Positions 21,954-34,782 of a DNA stretch of 64,000 nucleotides are shown here, piece after piece. Positions within the stretch are counted from its first letter, which is position 1. The number at the start of each line of letters is the position of its first letter. Under the pieces are notes generated by a model that was not told the DNA's origin, ran no database searches, and saw nothing but the letters and a program-made list of their open reading frames with translations. The position numbers and the translations under genes are program-made. Origin of the DNA: Heterotrichella gracilis (Eukaryota; Sar; Xanthophyceae; Tribonematales; Xanthonemataceae). The stretch lies in NCBI GenBank assembly GCA_032358255.1, contig JAULBX010013651.1:33889-97888 (forward strand). Direction: 5' to 3'.

Positions 21954-24667
21954 ATGTCATCATCTGAAAAGCAAGGCATGGCCACCAAGGGCATGCCGGG
22001 GGCAGGGCAGATTCCCGCGCAGAGCCAGCCTGGTGAGCCGGGGATTCAGAAGGACATGGAGGTGCAGCCAGTGACTACTGAGGTGCCCACAAAAGACCAA
22101 GGCGACGTCCTTACCATGGAGACATACAAGGCCTCAGGTGATTCAGAAACAAACCAGCGTCACACCAGCATCACCGCTTGGCAACATGCACCTGATACCT
22201 ATTTCAATACCTGATTTTTGCTGTATCACTGACAGTGCGCCGGGGGGTGCGCAGTATTAGCAAAGTGTCTGGGGAGAGATGGGGTGCTCTTTCACATATA
22301 ATAATAAAATATTCTCAGGGAATGGCCATTGTCCCTGCTGCAACAGATGCGCATGCGCTGGTGTGGCAAAGGTCATCTTAACCATATGTATGCATATGTA
22401 TTATACAACATGCATTATCAAGTGTGTGCGCTTTCAGGCCTGTATATGCGCATGGCCAATCTCAACAAGGTCAGTTCAATATTCATGCAAGATGGTGAAC
22501 TCCACGCAATGTTGTCAATTTTCGAAGCATCTCAAGACAAGTGTGTATAAGCGGTCCATGCAGGTTTACCTAGCTGGGGTCCCTGTCATTCGCTGCAGCA
22601 TGCCAGTAGTTCATGCCATGATTTCATTGCAGGTGTGCATATGTAAAGTTTGTTCCCCTGTTGCAGGCAAGCTGTCTGGCAAGGCGGCCTTGATCACTGG
22701 CGGTGACTCCGGCATTGGCCGTGCAGTCGCTGTCATGTTTGCGCGTGAGGGCGCTGACGTGGCGATTGCCTACCTGCCGGATGAGGAGGAGGACGCAAAG
22801 CAGACGCAGGAGATAGTGGGCAAGGAGGGGAAGAAATGCGTGCTCATTGTAAGCAATTTCCTGCATCATTCATTCATGTTATACGAACATAGTGCTTTTA
22901 AGAAGGTTGATGTGTTGTATAGTCTGCACATTGTTTCCATATGCATGGCTATGCTATCCGCTCACTGATGAATTCAATTTAACGTTGCTTGCACTTCAGT
23001 ACCAATCAGTGTACTTTGGATCCATCTTGAGCTAGGTAGGTATCGTTCACAATTGCATGCATACTGGTGCACCATATAAACCTGCACACTAGTTGTGTAC
23101 TTTGACAGTGGTTTGTCAGATATCCTAGACCAATGCGTGAATATAGTTCCCACCCTGCAGGCCAAGGACATTTCCAGCGAGGCCGCCTGCAAGGAGATTG
23201 TGCAGCATGTGGTGGATGACTTTGGCAAGCTGGACATACTGGTCAACAATGCGGCACAGCAGGTATGTAATATCACATTGTACTCTGCGCTAGGTCGTGT
23301 GAAGCCTTACGGTATGACGATCAACGTTGTTTTTATTTGACTCGAGAATCGTTCTGCTTGGCGCCATTGCCGACCAAGAGAAGTGTGACTGGGTGTGTGC
23401 ATGATTGTGTGTAACAAAGGCCACAGCCATCCATATTACAATGCTCTATTTTAGTCTAAGAGCTATAAGAAATTCAATGTTAAAGTATGCTTGATTATTA
23501 TAGTGTTATGGTACTGTACACAGCATATGCCCCCAACATTGCACGTATCACCCACAACAGAACAGCCTCGCATCAATAGCAATGCATGCGTGCATGAATG
23601 CAAGCATACGCCTTGCCTTATTGCCCATCCTTTGCCCCCAACCCCGTGTGTGCCCGCAGCCCGTGACCCCCTCTGTGACGGATGTGGATGCCGCCACCCT
23701 TGAGCACACCTTCAAGGTCAACATCTTTGCGATGTTCTACTTGGTCAAGCACGCGCTGCCGCACATGAAGAAGGGGTCATCCATCATCAACACAACGTCC
23801 ATCACAGCCTACAGGGTAAGTTGGGCACACCAACCTGCAGGGCCATGATCGGATGTGCATTCATGATCACTGAAGTAAGTATGCCCCCCTGCATGCACTC
23901 GAGCCAGACCACCCATTGGTACACGTGGTACCCAGGGGCCCGGCGTGTCTGAACATACTACGAATGATGTCAGAGGATCTGATCACTGATAATTTGTCAG
24001 ACACGCCTGTAAAATTTCAACTTCAATGCCAGAGTGTACATCTTAAAAATGTCTTATTGTCCTACCCAGGGTAGCAAGTCTCTTCTTGAGTACTCCAGCA
24101 CCAAGGGCGCAATCGTGGGCTTCACGCGCTCTCTGGCGCAGCAGCTGGCGCCACAGGGGGTGCGGGTGAATGCAGTGGCGCCCGGGCCCGTGTGGACCCC
24201 ACTCAACCCTGCTGCCAGGGATGAGGACAACCTTGCAAAGTGGCTGGAGAAGACCCCGCCGCTGGGGCGCATTGGGCAGCCAGGTGAGCGTCATGTGATG
24301 GTGGCAATGGAACATGATAGGATGAAATGGAATCCTATTTCTCATTTCATTGATGGAGGAATAAGGGAGAGGATGCCTTGAGTGTAAGGCGGCACAGGCC
24401 AGTCATCTGATACAGCCATGCTGTGGTGCTTCAAGCAGCTGGGTCCCACTGCCACTGCGGTGCATGTCATGGTGATGCTGCATGATGCATGATCACACCA
24501 GAATGCTTGGACATAATGACGCTGATGTGGTTCTGACAATGCCTCCCTTTCCCTCCCACCTTGCAGCCGAGATTGGTCCCAGCTACGTGTTCCTGGCCGG
24601 CCCCGACTCCACCATGTTCACGGGCCAGGTGCTGCATCCCAATGGAGGGTCCGTCATCAATGCCTAG
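21954..24667 (+). CDS. Short-chain dehydrogenase/reductase (YghA / glucose-ribitol dehydrogenase type)
   Basis: Six exons: 21954-22137, 22667-22848, 23161-23262, 23660-23815, 24070-24283, 24567-24667. Together they are 939 bases, 312 residues. Rossmann motif ITGGDSGIGRAVA near residue 70 follows a flexible N-terminal extension; then NNAAQQ, a TTSITAYRG strand, the catalytic pair Y-S-S-T-K in LLEYSSTKGAI, and APGPVWTPLNP. GGDSGIG with YSSTKGA is the form seen in bacterial YghA/YhdF-like enzymes and in plant seed 'glucose and ribitol dehydrogenase' homologues, often linked to stress. The reaction is an NAD(P)-dependent oxidoreduction; the substrate is not known from sequence. The N-terminal 55 residues, rich in Gln, Pro and Thr, match the short leader seen in that group, not an obvious transit peptide. 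Confidence 0.9.
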
Positions 24668-25249
24668 AAGGCTGGCGGTGCTGGCATGCCGCACGGCATG
24701 AGGATGGTTATCATTGTTGGTTGCCACGGGATGTGGATTTTGGCGCTGTTTGCTGTTGCGTTTAGCTGTTGCTGCATTGTTACTGTTGAAACTGCTGTTT
24801 GAAAGACGGTGGTAGATCTCATTTTTTTACAAACACCATTTGCAACTACAGGGTGCGTACCTGGACGCTCTGATGTGGCATTAATTGTGATATGACATTT
24901 GTGGTGATAATCACCACTGTTGATTCCATCAAATCAAGTTGCCATACCGGCACTTATTTTGTAACAGTTAGTAGAAAGATAAGGTGGCACTGAGGGCTTG
25001 ACAAAGGCACATATCAGGAGCCAGTGGGAACTGTCAAAGGCTTTTGGAACATGTTGAAAACATTTTCTTTTTGTGAAAATATACTGGTTTCAGTGTTGCT
25101 GCCCACAAGGCATCTTGCTCTAATCGCTCTTGTGCTAGCTCCTGTCCTGCCTAATATCCAACACATCATCACCCATTTACAGTGCCACCATGTCCTCCAT
25201 AGCAGTGCCACGGCTTTCCTAGCAACCCCAACCCATCCACTCCGCCACC

Positions 25250-28217
25250 ATGGCATCCCTCACGATAGCCATACCCAGCAATGGGCACTCTGACGGATCT
25301 GAAACCGCCCTTACACCCGCCGCCAACACGCCCAGTGGCACTGCCTGGCCCGCGTCCTGGAAAGAAGCCACTGATTACTACGCACGGTCGCTCGGGCGGT
25401 CGTTGGATGATGGGAGGCATGCTAGCTCCCCAGGGGCGGTACCCAGGTCACCCCACGCGGGAGGCACGCCGCGACGAGCAGACGAAGGGATGGATGGGCT
25501 GGATGACCTGTTGGAGCCGTTGTTCGAGGACTGGGGCCACGAGTTGGAGGTGGAGGAGGAGGAAGGTGCGAGTAGTATATGCCCTAGTATATGCATGCAT
25601 TGGGCTCCGAACTATGGCGCGAAATTATGCATGCAGGAGGCAAACTACGATTTCCTTTCGGGTGTGGGGTTGTGTTCATGTGTTGGTTTGTGTTCGAGGC
25701 CGCTGGCAACCCATGCTGACGTGTTGCACTGGTGCATATAGATCTAGCCAGCATGTGCAGTAGTGTGGGTGTCTCTCATATTCCAGACAGCCCTGGAACA
25801 GTGCGTGGTTATACCCTACTGGTCGTGGTCTTTCGAATAAAGTTTTAAAAAAACCTGCTAGGAACCCCAGATCAGCCCCACAGTGGATCACCTGTTGGGA
25901 TGGCCACTGCAGGTACGGGTGTGCTTGCCTAGGCGCCCAGGTGGTGCACCTTCACCTGGGTCTAGAAATTTATCTTGCACGGCCTCCCACACCTTTCCTG
26001 CCCTCGCCCATCCGCGCCCTTACCAGCCGCCTACCAGCCCCCACCACTCATCCCCCGCCCCACCCGCAGACCCCACCTCCTCCCTCCTGGCTGCCCACCG
26101 CCTGGCCGCCATCTCCCACACCTCCGGACCCAAACACTGCGCCTCAGCAGCAGACGCATACGACAAGGCCCGCGCAGCTCTCTTGCACGACAGCTTGGAG
26201 CAACGGACCCCGCCCTTCCCGCCCAACCACCCCCACGGCCATGGCCAGCCCTCTATCGACCTGGTTGAGCTTGACAGCCGCAGCAGCTTTGTGCACACTG
26301 TGTTCAACGCGATGAACGTGCTGTGCGGCGTGGGCCTGCTGACCTGCCCCTTCATGGTGGCGCAGAGCGGCTGGGCGGGGCTGCTGGTCATGCTGGGCAT
26401 AGGTAAGGGAGGGGGGCTGTGACGGGGCAGTGCATAGGTAGGGGTGGGAGGGTGGGGGGCTCCTGCAGATGAGTGGGGCTGCCAAATATGCTTGCATAGG
26501 GGAGAGTTTGGAGGAGGGGGGCATTGAGATGGTACATGGTTAAAAAGCGTGCATAGGGCGGTGGCGGGGCTGCTGGGCATGCTGGGCATGGGTAAAGGGG
26601 TGCCGGATGTGTCAGGGCTGTGCATTGGTGCGTGTGTGGGTGTGTGGGTGGGTGGGGCTACTACAGATGGGCGGAGGTGCTGGTCATGCCATGCATATGA
26701 ACAGAAGGAGGTGGGGAAATGGAGTCCGTTTCAGGGATGTGCCTAGGGTGGTGAGTGGGGCTGGTGATCATGCTGTGCCGATAGTAAGGTGGGTCCCTCC
26801 TGGTTGGGGGAATAGGAGCGGGCGAAGGACGACAGCCTTAGTTCATGGCTTTGTCTAGGCGACGTAGTTGCGTGGGTGGTGCGCGATGATGCTACCTGGG
26901 TTGGGTCAGGGTGGTGACTGGTATCTGTGCGCTGGGTGCTCCTGTTAGGTTCATGAGCATGCAGGTGGTACAGGTGCGACCTCTCTGGAGAGCAATGCAC
27001 TCCCCTGCACATGCATCCACCGAGTATAGCCCACAATACCCCTCCTGTTGGACAGTTGCAACTCCTATCACCCAGTACCATGGGCTGCACTTGGTGTCAA
27101 CCCCTGCACACAAGCGCATCCCCACCACCCAGACACATCCCCACCACCCGTGTATTCACCCCCGCCCCCCACCGCAGCCCTGGCTGCCTTCTATACCGCC
27201 GTGCTGCTCCGCCGGTGCATGGATGCGGGGGTCAACATCCGGTCATTTCCCGACATTGGGGAGGTGGCATTTGGACCCAAGGGCCGCGTGGTGGTGGCGA
27301 TGCTACTGTACTTGGAGCTGTTCAGCTGCTGTGTGGAGTTTCTGATTTTGGAGGGGGACAACTTGTCGGCGCTGTTCCCGGGGGTTCAGCTGGCGGGTTG
27401 GGGTTGGAGGCTGAGCTCAAACCAGGTGCGGGGACTGCCTGTGGTGTGGATTGGCGTGCGCATGGGGTGTGAAAAGGTACTTTTGCATGAGGTTGTCTGT
27501 GGTTTGCCTGCACGGCATTGAATGAGATAGTCTTCACAAAGATCACCAATTACAGATGGATGCGTGCGTGCCGGCGAAGCCCTCCCTGGAGTAGTTTCCA
27601 TTGTAAATGATGTCAACAGTTTTGCTTCCCTGCCCCGCAGTCCTTTGTGGTCATCTCCGCGCTGTGCATGCTGCCTGCCGTGCTGGTGCGCGACCTGTCC
27701 ATGCTGGCCTACCTGTCAGCAGGGGGCGTGTTTGCATCGGTGGCAACAGTGGTGCTCATGCTGTGGGAGGGGATGGCGGCGACAGGTGAGGGGACGGGAA
27801 CTAGGCACCACTGGCTAGGGTGTGTGGTTTAGCGGCTCGGTGGAGGGACCTAGGCATAGATACTGCATTAAACTGCCACAACCAAGCCGTGGAGGAACCC
27901 CTGGGTGTATGGTCCTACAGCCCTCTGGGCAGCTAGTTAGCTGTGTACACTATACAGAACTCTGGGGTTTTCCGCTGGGCGGGCGATGGGGCAGTATGCA
28001 TGGACGGATCCATCCGTAAGGATGGGTGCACATCCCCTCCCCTGGTTTTGTCCTTTAGGCTCCCACCCCTTGCACGCATTTACTATCATTATCAAACAAA
28101 ACTGGGTGGCTGCAGACCAGCAGCCAGACTCCACTCCTCCCTCAGCCCCCTCGCCCCCCCCTTGGTCTCATACCCCTTGGGGAAGCGGGTGCNNNNNNNN
28201 NNCCCCCCCCCCCCCCG

Positions 28218-28250
<33 letters not shown>

Positions 28251-29579
28251 CAGGCTTCCCCCACCTTGGCGACCAGCCCTGGGCCAACCTTGCGGGTATC
28301 CCCCTTGCGGTTGGGCTCAACAGCTTCAACTACGGGGGGCACGCCATGTTCCCATCGCTGTACACCGCCATGGGGGTCAAGGGGGAGTATGTGAGCGTGG
28401 TGGGGGTGTCCTTTGTGGCGGTCACGCTGCTGTACCTGGTGGCGGCGGTGCTGGGGGTGGCAATGTTTGGACCCGGAGTCGCGTAAGTGGGGCAGGGTGG
28501 GGTGTTGCACTTTCTTTCAGTGTGACATGGGCGCTCTGTGCAGCGCTTAAGCCCATTCGGGCTGTGGGTTGGTTGTGGTGGTTCTTTTGTCAAAATCTGA
28601 CAAAATATTTAATAATTTTTGGAGTGTCACACATGGGCTGGTTGACATGGGCTGGTTGACAGTTGTGGCATGTTCATTCCACTTGCCTCGCATGAATCCA
28701 CCTCCACCTCACCCAAGCAACCTCCTCCTCCCCTCACTGCACCCCCTCCCCCCCCCCCCTTGCAGCCAGAACGTGACCCTGAGCATGGTGTCAGCCGCCC
28801 CCTCTGCCCTGCCCACCCAGCTTGCCACCTGGCTGGTCATTGTCAGCCCATACACCAAGTATGCACTCATCATGTCGCCAGTGGCCATGGGGGTGGAGGT
28901 GCGTGGGGGTCTGTGGAGGCCCTTGAGGGGGTGGTGGGTGCTTGTAACCCTGCTGCATGGCTGGATGGCGAATCCAAATGTGGGGGTACGAATCGCAATA
29001 CGCTGCTGGATTAGCACCAGCATGGGGCAAGTTGCAGCCGGTCGTTGGGTAATCAGCAGCGGTGGCATGCAGCATGCTCGGTTGCTGCGGGCTGTTTGCG
29101 GTTCACGGTCCTGAGTTTAGGATCAAGTGCCATGTAGTTGACCTGTACCAGGTCTGCATGCTCATGCGTTGTTCAATCGCAATCCAGCTGGGCTTTCTTT
29201 AGCCCCGCTACCCTCCAGCATTTCTAGCGATTCTGACCCGCCCCCCATCTGTGCCTTCCTGCCCCAGGAGCTCTTGCACACCAGCGCCAAGACGTGGCAG
29301 CACCAGGCCGCCTTCCTGGCCATACGCGTGGTGCTTGTGTCTCTCACTGTGGTGGTGGCGCTGGTGGTGCCCTTCTTCGGGTACTTCATGTCGCTCATAG
29401 GGGCGCTGCTGAGCGTGAGCATCTGCATACTCATACCAGCGGCATGCTACATCTCGCTGTGCTGGCGGGGCATGGCCAGGCTGGACTGGGTGCTATCGGG
29501 GGCCGTGCTGGTGGTTGGGTGTGTGGGTGCGGGGCTGGGCACCTGGGACGCGGTGGCCAGGATCGCGGGCAGCCAGTAG
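25250..29579 (+). CDS. Amino acid transporter, AAAP family (AVT1-like)
   Basis: Seven exons: 25250-25565, 26070-26402, 27178-27425, 27641-27785, 28254-28482, 28766-28898, 29268-29579. They total 1,716 bases, 571 residues. A hydrophilic N-terminus of about 190 residues has an acidic patch (LEVEEEE). The first membrane helix begins at FNAMNVLCGVGLLTCPF, the AAAP family signature; further helices include MLLYLELFSCCVEFLIL, VVISALCMLPAVLV, a segment with GLNSFNYGGHAMFPSLY, and four helices in the last exon. About eleven membrane spans fit AVT1-type vacuolar amino acid/H+ exchangers of plants and yeast, which also have long cytosolic N-termini. Substrates cannot be read from sequence. The intron before 28254 holds an assembly gap. 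A decayed partial copy lies 4-5 kb downstream. Confidence 0.88.
28193..28249. other. Assembly gap followed by poly-C
   Basis: Ten N (28193-28202) precede a run of more than 40 C with one G, directly before the acceptor of the exon at 28254. The true intron length is unknown; the exon itself is intact. Confidence 0.95.
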
Positions 29580-30719
29580 CAGAACTTGGTTAACCTTGAA
29601 GGGTTCAACCTCCCGGAGGGGAGACAGCAGTGCAGCGCTACTCATAGTAATTGGGCTAGCCGTAGCTAGAGGACCCAGTAGATGTCACCAGCACTGACAG
29701 TTCTAGGACCTAGGGCTGCGAGGGAAGAGTCTAACGATAGAAAGTAGATAATATGCTCCTTTAGGCTATGCAGCTGCCAGCAAGTTAAACCTGAGCACAT
29801 GGGTTCCATTTTGCAATCGTGTGGTGGTGAAAGAGAACTGCAACAGATACATAAAGGCATGTGCAGGTTACTCAGCGCTTGAACTTATTGGAGCCTGCCA
29901 GGTCCTTCAGTAGACTCCGGCTGCACTCCAGCTACTAGCGGGCAGCAACCCCCCGGGGACTAGGTCGCTATGTGTCCCTACCCTGCAAGGATTTTTTTTG
30001 ACGGCGACGGAGGAGGCCTATTTGCAAAACCTAATACTGGCAATATTGCCCATTGTCTGGTGTTGTGGTGGAGTGCTGCACTCCGAGTGCACTCTATGGA
30101 GTCGAATTGTGAAATATGGCAGCCTGCCCCTCAGAATCCTGGTTGGGGGTGGAGCACGTGCCCAAGTGGCCCGTTTGGGGACCAAAGCATTGGGCATTGG
30201 TTGCTCCTGGTTTTCCTAGCTTATACAAGCCCAACCGCAGCGAGCACAATAGTACTCTGCTATCACTGTGTTCGTGCGGTGCCTACGGTCTCTTGCGGTT
30301 TGGGCGCGTGGTCGGTCTGCTGTGGCACAGGGGTGATCCGTCCAGTGTTGCGGTTTGTTCTTACCACCAACGAGTGGGGAGTACTGTGTAAACTGAAGCT
30401 GCATCATCGAGGTGCGTTTATTACCAGCACATATCACACCTACCCCGCCTGCCACCAGCCCCTCCTGCAGTGCTGCACCATTTATGCATGCATGCATTCT
30501 CAGCAACTTCGCACTACGCAAAGGTGCAGTCCAAGCTCTTCTGGCTGCAGCAGGGCCCCTTGCAGAGTGTTCCAGGGCGCCAAGTTACCGAGGAAGGGGT
30601 CTGTGGAAGGCATTACTAACTACTCTGAGACAATGGAAGGCGTAGGTAGGCCACTGCTGGGCACTTGCTGGGCATGTTCGACTTTCCAGGTTTTAAAGCC
30701 AGAAATGGACTAACCACTG
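29580..30719. other. Transporter 3' region and unassigned spacer
   Basis: This follows the transporter stop. Nothing is recognised. Short open stretches at 29998-30219 and 30412-30645 may include exons of the coiled-coil locus that follows, but I could not fix boundaries. Confidence 0.4.
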
Positions 30720-32431
30720 AGAAACCCTGTCGCCTCCCAGGTGGGTGGATTATGGTGAAAATGGAGCTGCTGGACGGATCCTGGGTCACGCTGTCCGAGT
30801 TCACTGAGACTGCACCGGAGGAGGATGTGGAGCAGGCTGTGGGTGCGGTCCAGGCGGCGATTCTATGTGCCCGGTTTGCTTTGCCCTCCAGCTTTGCTCA
30901 CTCACGATACTGCCACCCTGCAGGAATTCCCGGTGAAGAAAAGACCTCCATGACACCCCCCTCAGCACCCCCCCCACCCCCCTCGGCATTGCCACAAGGT
31001 TTATTTTGCCCAACAGGCTTTACTGGCTGGACTCCGGAAGAAGGTAGGGTCTAAAGCAATAAACGTGCATGCCAGTTACTAAAGCCGTTTTGGCGGTACA
31101 CGGTAGTAGGTGTGAGCGGTGGGGGCCTTGTCAGCCTAGTGTTGGATGTTGCTTTCAAAGTGAACCACTGTTGACAGAGCCTGGTCACTTGTTGCTGGTG
31201 CCCAGGTCCAGGTTGCTGGCAACTGTGCATATGTGCCACCTTGTTGAACACAGCTCTCACTTGTTACAAACGTGTTTGCAGTCCTTTCGCTTCAAAGAGT
31301 TCGGAAGGACTCTTTTGAGGCCACAATAAGAATATCGAGGCGGAGGCGGGGTTGGTACGGGCTGAGAAGGATAAGATTGAGGCTGGGAACGAGACGTTGA
31401 GACTCAAAGCCAAGGAGAAGGTGGCTGCAGAGCAGCGGGCCAAGCCAGCAGGTGTGCATTTGCCCCAGTTGCTTATCTTTTGTATGCGCAAAGAGGAGGA
31501 AGTGTTGCGGGTCCCAGGTCATTGCAACAACGTGTGCAGCCTGAATATGCAGAAAATAATTATAAGCGTAGGTAAGCCACCTGCGCAGCATGCTGGGCTT
31601 GTCCGACTTTGGTCCCATCTGTCCGGTTGCTTTGCCCTCCAGCTTGCTCACTACTGCCACCCTGCAGGGGCTAGCAGTGAAGCAACTTCCTTGCCACCCT
31701 CCCAACCTGTCTCAGCATGGCCACAGGGGGTTGCTCCAGTACCGAACCTTCCAGCTGGCTGGACTCCGGAACAAGGTAGGGTCCAAGCAGTGAACGTGCA
31801 GACCAGTTATCAAAGCCGCTGTGGCTGTACACGGTGGCAGGTGTGAGCCGTGGGGGTCTTGTAAACCCAGTGGTGGATATTGCCTTCAAAGTGACCCACT
31901 CTTGACAGAGCCTGGTCACTTGTTGCTGGTGCCCAGGTCCAGCTTGCTGGCAACTGTGCATATGTGCTACCTTCACAGATCTCACTTGTTACAAACCTTT
32001 CTGCAGTTTTGCGAAGTAAAATAAACATACTAAAGAATGCTGAGGCGGAGGCGGCCAAATTCCGGGCGGAGCAGGCCAAGCTAGTGGCCGAGAGCGCAAG
32101 TCTGAAGCTCAAAGCCAAGGCCAGGGCGGCTGCAGAACAGCTGAAGAAGCCAGCAGGTCTGCACGCTGCCTGCTTCCCTGCCTGAATGTCTTTTCCTCGA
32201 GAAAAGTCCAGCTTGTTGAGCACGTGTGTTTCCCAAACCCCAACCCCTGTACCAAGCAGTGCACCCATGGTTGTTGCAGGAAGCCCCCATGGCCCGGAGG
32301 TGGAGGCCAGGCTCGGGCGCATGTTAGGAGGGAATGAGCTGCAAGAGGTTGGAGGCAGTGGGTGGTTGAAGGGATGGCTGCAGTATCTCTTGTCATCGCA
32401 GCAAGTGTCTGATTCAAAGAATATCACGTGA
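30720..32431 (+). CDS. Unassigned coiled-coil protein locus with duplicated exons
   Basis: No family is recognised. Coding-like pieces are 30740-30860 (VKMELLDGSWVTLSEFTE then an acidic EEDVEQ stretch), 31340-31453 and 32007-32155. The last two are related coiled-coil exons sharing AEAEA, then LRLKAKEK or LKLKAKAR, and ending in KPAG before a donor. The final exon near 32280-32431 has EVEARLGRML and ends at TGA. The first coiled-coil exon copy has an in-frame TGA just upstream of its open part, so it may be decayed, while the second reads cleanly from the acceptor at 32007. This may be a gene damaged by internal tandem duplication. The start is unknown. Confidence 0.3.
30860..32160 (+). repeat. 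Tandem duplication, period about 730 bases
   Basis: Copy 1 (about 30870-31453) and copy 2 (about 31620-32155) share long matching blocks: a CTTTGCCCTCCAGCTT...GCCACCCTGCAGG segment, GGCTGGACTCCGGAA, GACAGAGCCTGGTCACTTG, TTGCTGGTGCCCAGGTCCAG, and CAACTGTGCATATGTG, then a coiled-coil exon. Divergence is perhaps 10-15 percent in introns, so the duplication is not very recent. Confidence 0.85.
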
Positions 32432-32448
32432 TTGTGTCACATTCGATC

Positions 32449-33265
32449 ATGTTCCGACATTGGGGAGGTGGCATTTGGGCCCAAGGGCCGCGTGGTGGTG
32501 ACACTGCTCCTGTACCTGGAGCTGTTCAGCTGCTGCGTGGAGTTCCTGAATTTAATGTGCACCCATGGGACAACATGTCAGCACTCCTGCCGGAGATTCC
32601 GCTGGCGGGTTCGGGATGGAGGCCGAGCTCAAACCAGGTGCGAGATTGATTAGCACCGGTATGGGCCAGTTTGCAGCATGTGGGATACTGGGCACCGCCA
32701 AATGTGGCATGCAGCATGTCCTGTTGTGTGGGCTGTTTGGGGGTCACTATGCATAGGATGAGCTCACTCACTCCTCACTGTCGTTTGCATAAGATAAGTT
32801 GTTATCTAGCTGACCAGGTCTGCATGTGCATGTAGATTTTAACCTCAACCCAGCCTGGTTTCCTTTGCAGCTGTACACAACGCCAGTCCGACGGTGCTAC
32901 CCACTAGCTTTTCTGCCGACTCTGACCTCCCCCCTTGTGTCTCCCTGCCCTAGGAGCTCCTGCACACCAGCGCCAAGACGTGGCAACACCAGGCCGCCTC
33001 GCTGGCCATACGCGTGGTGCTTGTGTCTCTCACCGTGGTGGTGGCGCTGGTGGTGCCCTTCTTCGGGTACTTCATGTCGCTCATAGGGGCGCTGCTGAGC
33101 GTGAGCATCTGCATACTCGGCCCTGCGGCATGCTACATATCGCTGTGCTGGCGGGCCATGGCCAGGCTGGCCTGGGTGCTCTCGGGGGGCGTGCTGGTGG
33201 TTGGGTGTGTGGGCGCGGGGCTGGGCACGTGGAATGCGGTGGTGAGGATGGCGGGCAGCCAGTAG
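32449..33265 (+). pseudogene. Decayed partial copy of the amino acid transporter
   Basis: The block 32449-32640 copies the transporter exon at 27178-27425 (GEVAFGPKGRVVV, LELFSCCVEFL) but loses frame after that point. At about 32642-32650 the copy jumps from the start of the intron after that exon to intron sequence matching about 29007-29100, so the three exons between are missing. The block 32955-33265 copies the last exon almost unchanged, with the same stop and GSQ end, four membrane helices intact. Same orientation as the source. A protein from the last exon alone is unlikely to work. Confidence 0.88.
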
Positions 33266-34089
33266 CTGCAGGGGTTGGGTCTTGGGGGAGCGGAGTCTCC
33301 GTGTTGGGGGCAGCAGTGCACACCGCTATTCATAGGAAGTAGGCTACGAGGACACAGAAGTTGGCCGCACTGACATCCCTAGGAGCTAGGGGGGAGGAAA
33401 CAGTAGAAAGTATAGAACACAGTAGAAACGGTCCAGCAAAAATGCAGCTGTCATCAAAGTTTGAACTGAGCACAGGGGTTGCAACTCACTAGTCGTGTGA
33501 TTCTCCCCTTGGAATTTGAAAGTTTGAAGCTGGCAAAAGCTGGCAAACCTTTAAAAGCAAGAGAACGGCTTCGCTGCACACTCAACCGACTTCGACACTT
33601 TCAATCGACAGACGGTAGGTGCACGCCCAGGCAGTGTGCATGTCGTAGACTTGCGAACGAACGATTAGTGGGATTGGGTGCGTTGACCTGTCAGTCGATG
33701 GGTGTTTCACGCAAAGGTGTTGCGAGACAAACCGCTGTCTTCGTTCGTCCGCTTGGTGTTGACGTCTATGTATTGTTGTGTTTCGCTAGCTTCGGTGCGA
33801 CAGCGCGCAGGTTACAACGTCTGGCGCTGACACCACCTCCCTACAGCTGTCGATTACCTAGCTGTTGTGCTCGAAACCCCCAAGACGTTGTCTTTAACGC
33901 GCCCTGCCCCCAAGGCTAGTGTGTGTTTACTAGCTCCGGCTGCGAGCGTCTAACGGCTTTACCAGCGCCTTGCAAAAGGCGTGAAACAGTATTGGGACCC
34001 ACGTCAAACGCCCAACTTTGCCCCTCATCTGTTTGCCTGACCCTTGCCCCCACTGTTGCAGGTCAACGTAACCACCAAGAACACTCGCC
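33266..34089. other. Spacer upstream of H2B
   Basis: The first 200 bases are related to the sequence after the transporter stop and so are part of the segmental copy. The rest should hold the H2B promoter; a 5' leader ending in the CA-rich ...AACACTCGCC just before the ATG is seen. No other gene recognised. Confidence 0.5.

Positions 34090-34782
<693 letters not shown>

Noticed and set aside
27011-27472. Alternative frames of the transporter exon 3 (long overlapping plus-strand frames)
   Set aside because: Only the frame with membrane helices and closing phases matches the AAAP family; the others are GC-rich shadows.
28142-28510. Gly-rich minus-strand frame near 28200
   Set aside because: It is the antisense of poly-C and of a transporter exon.
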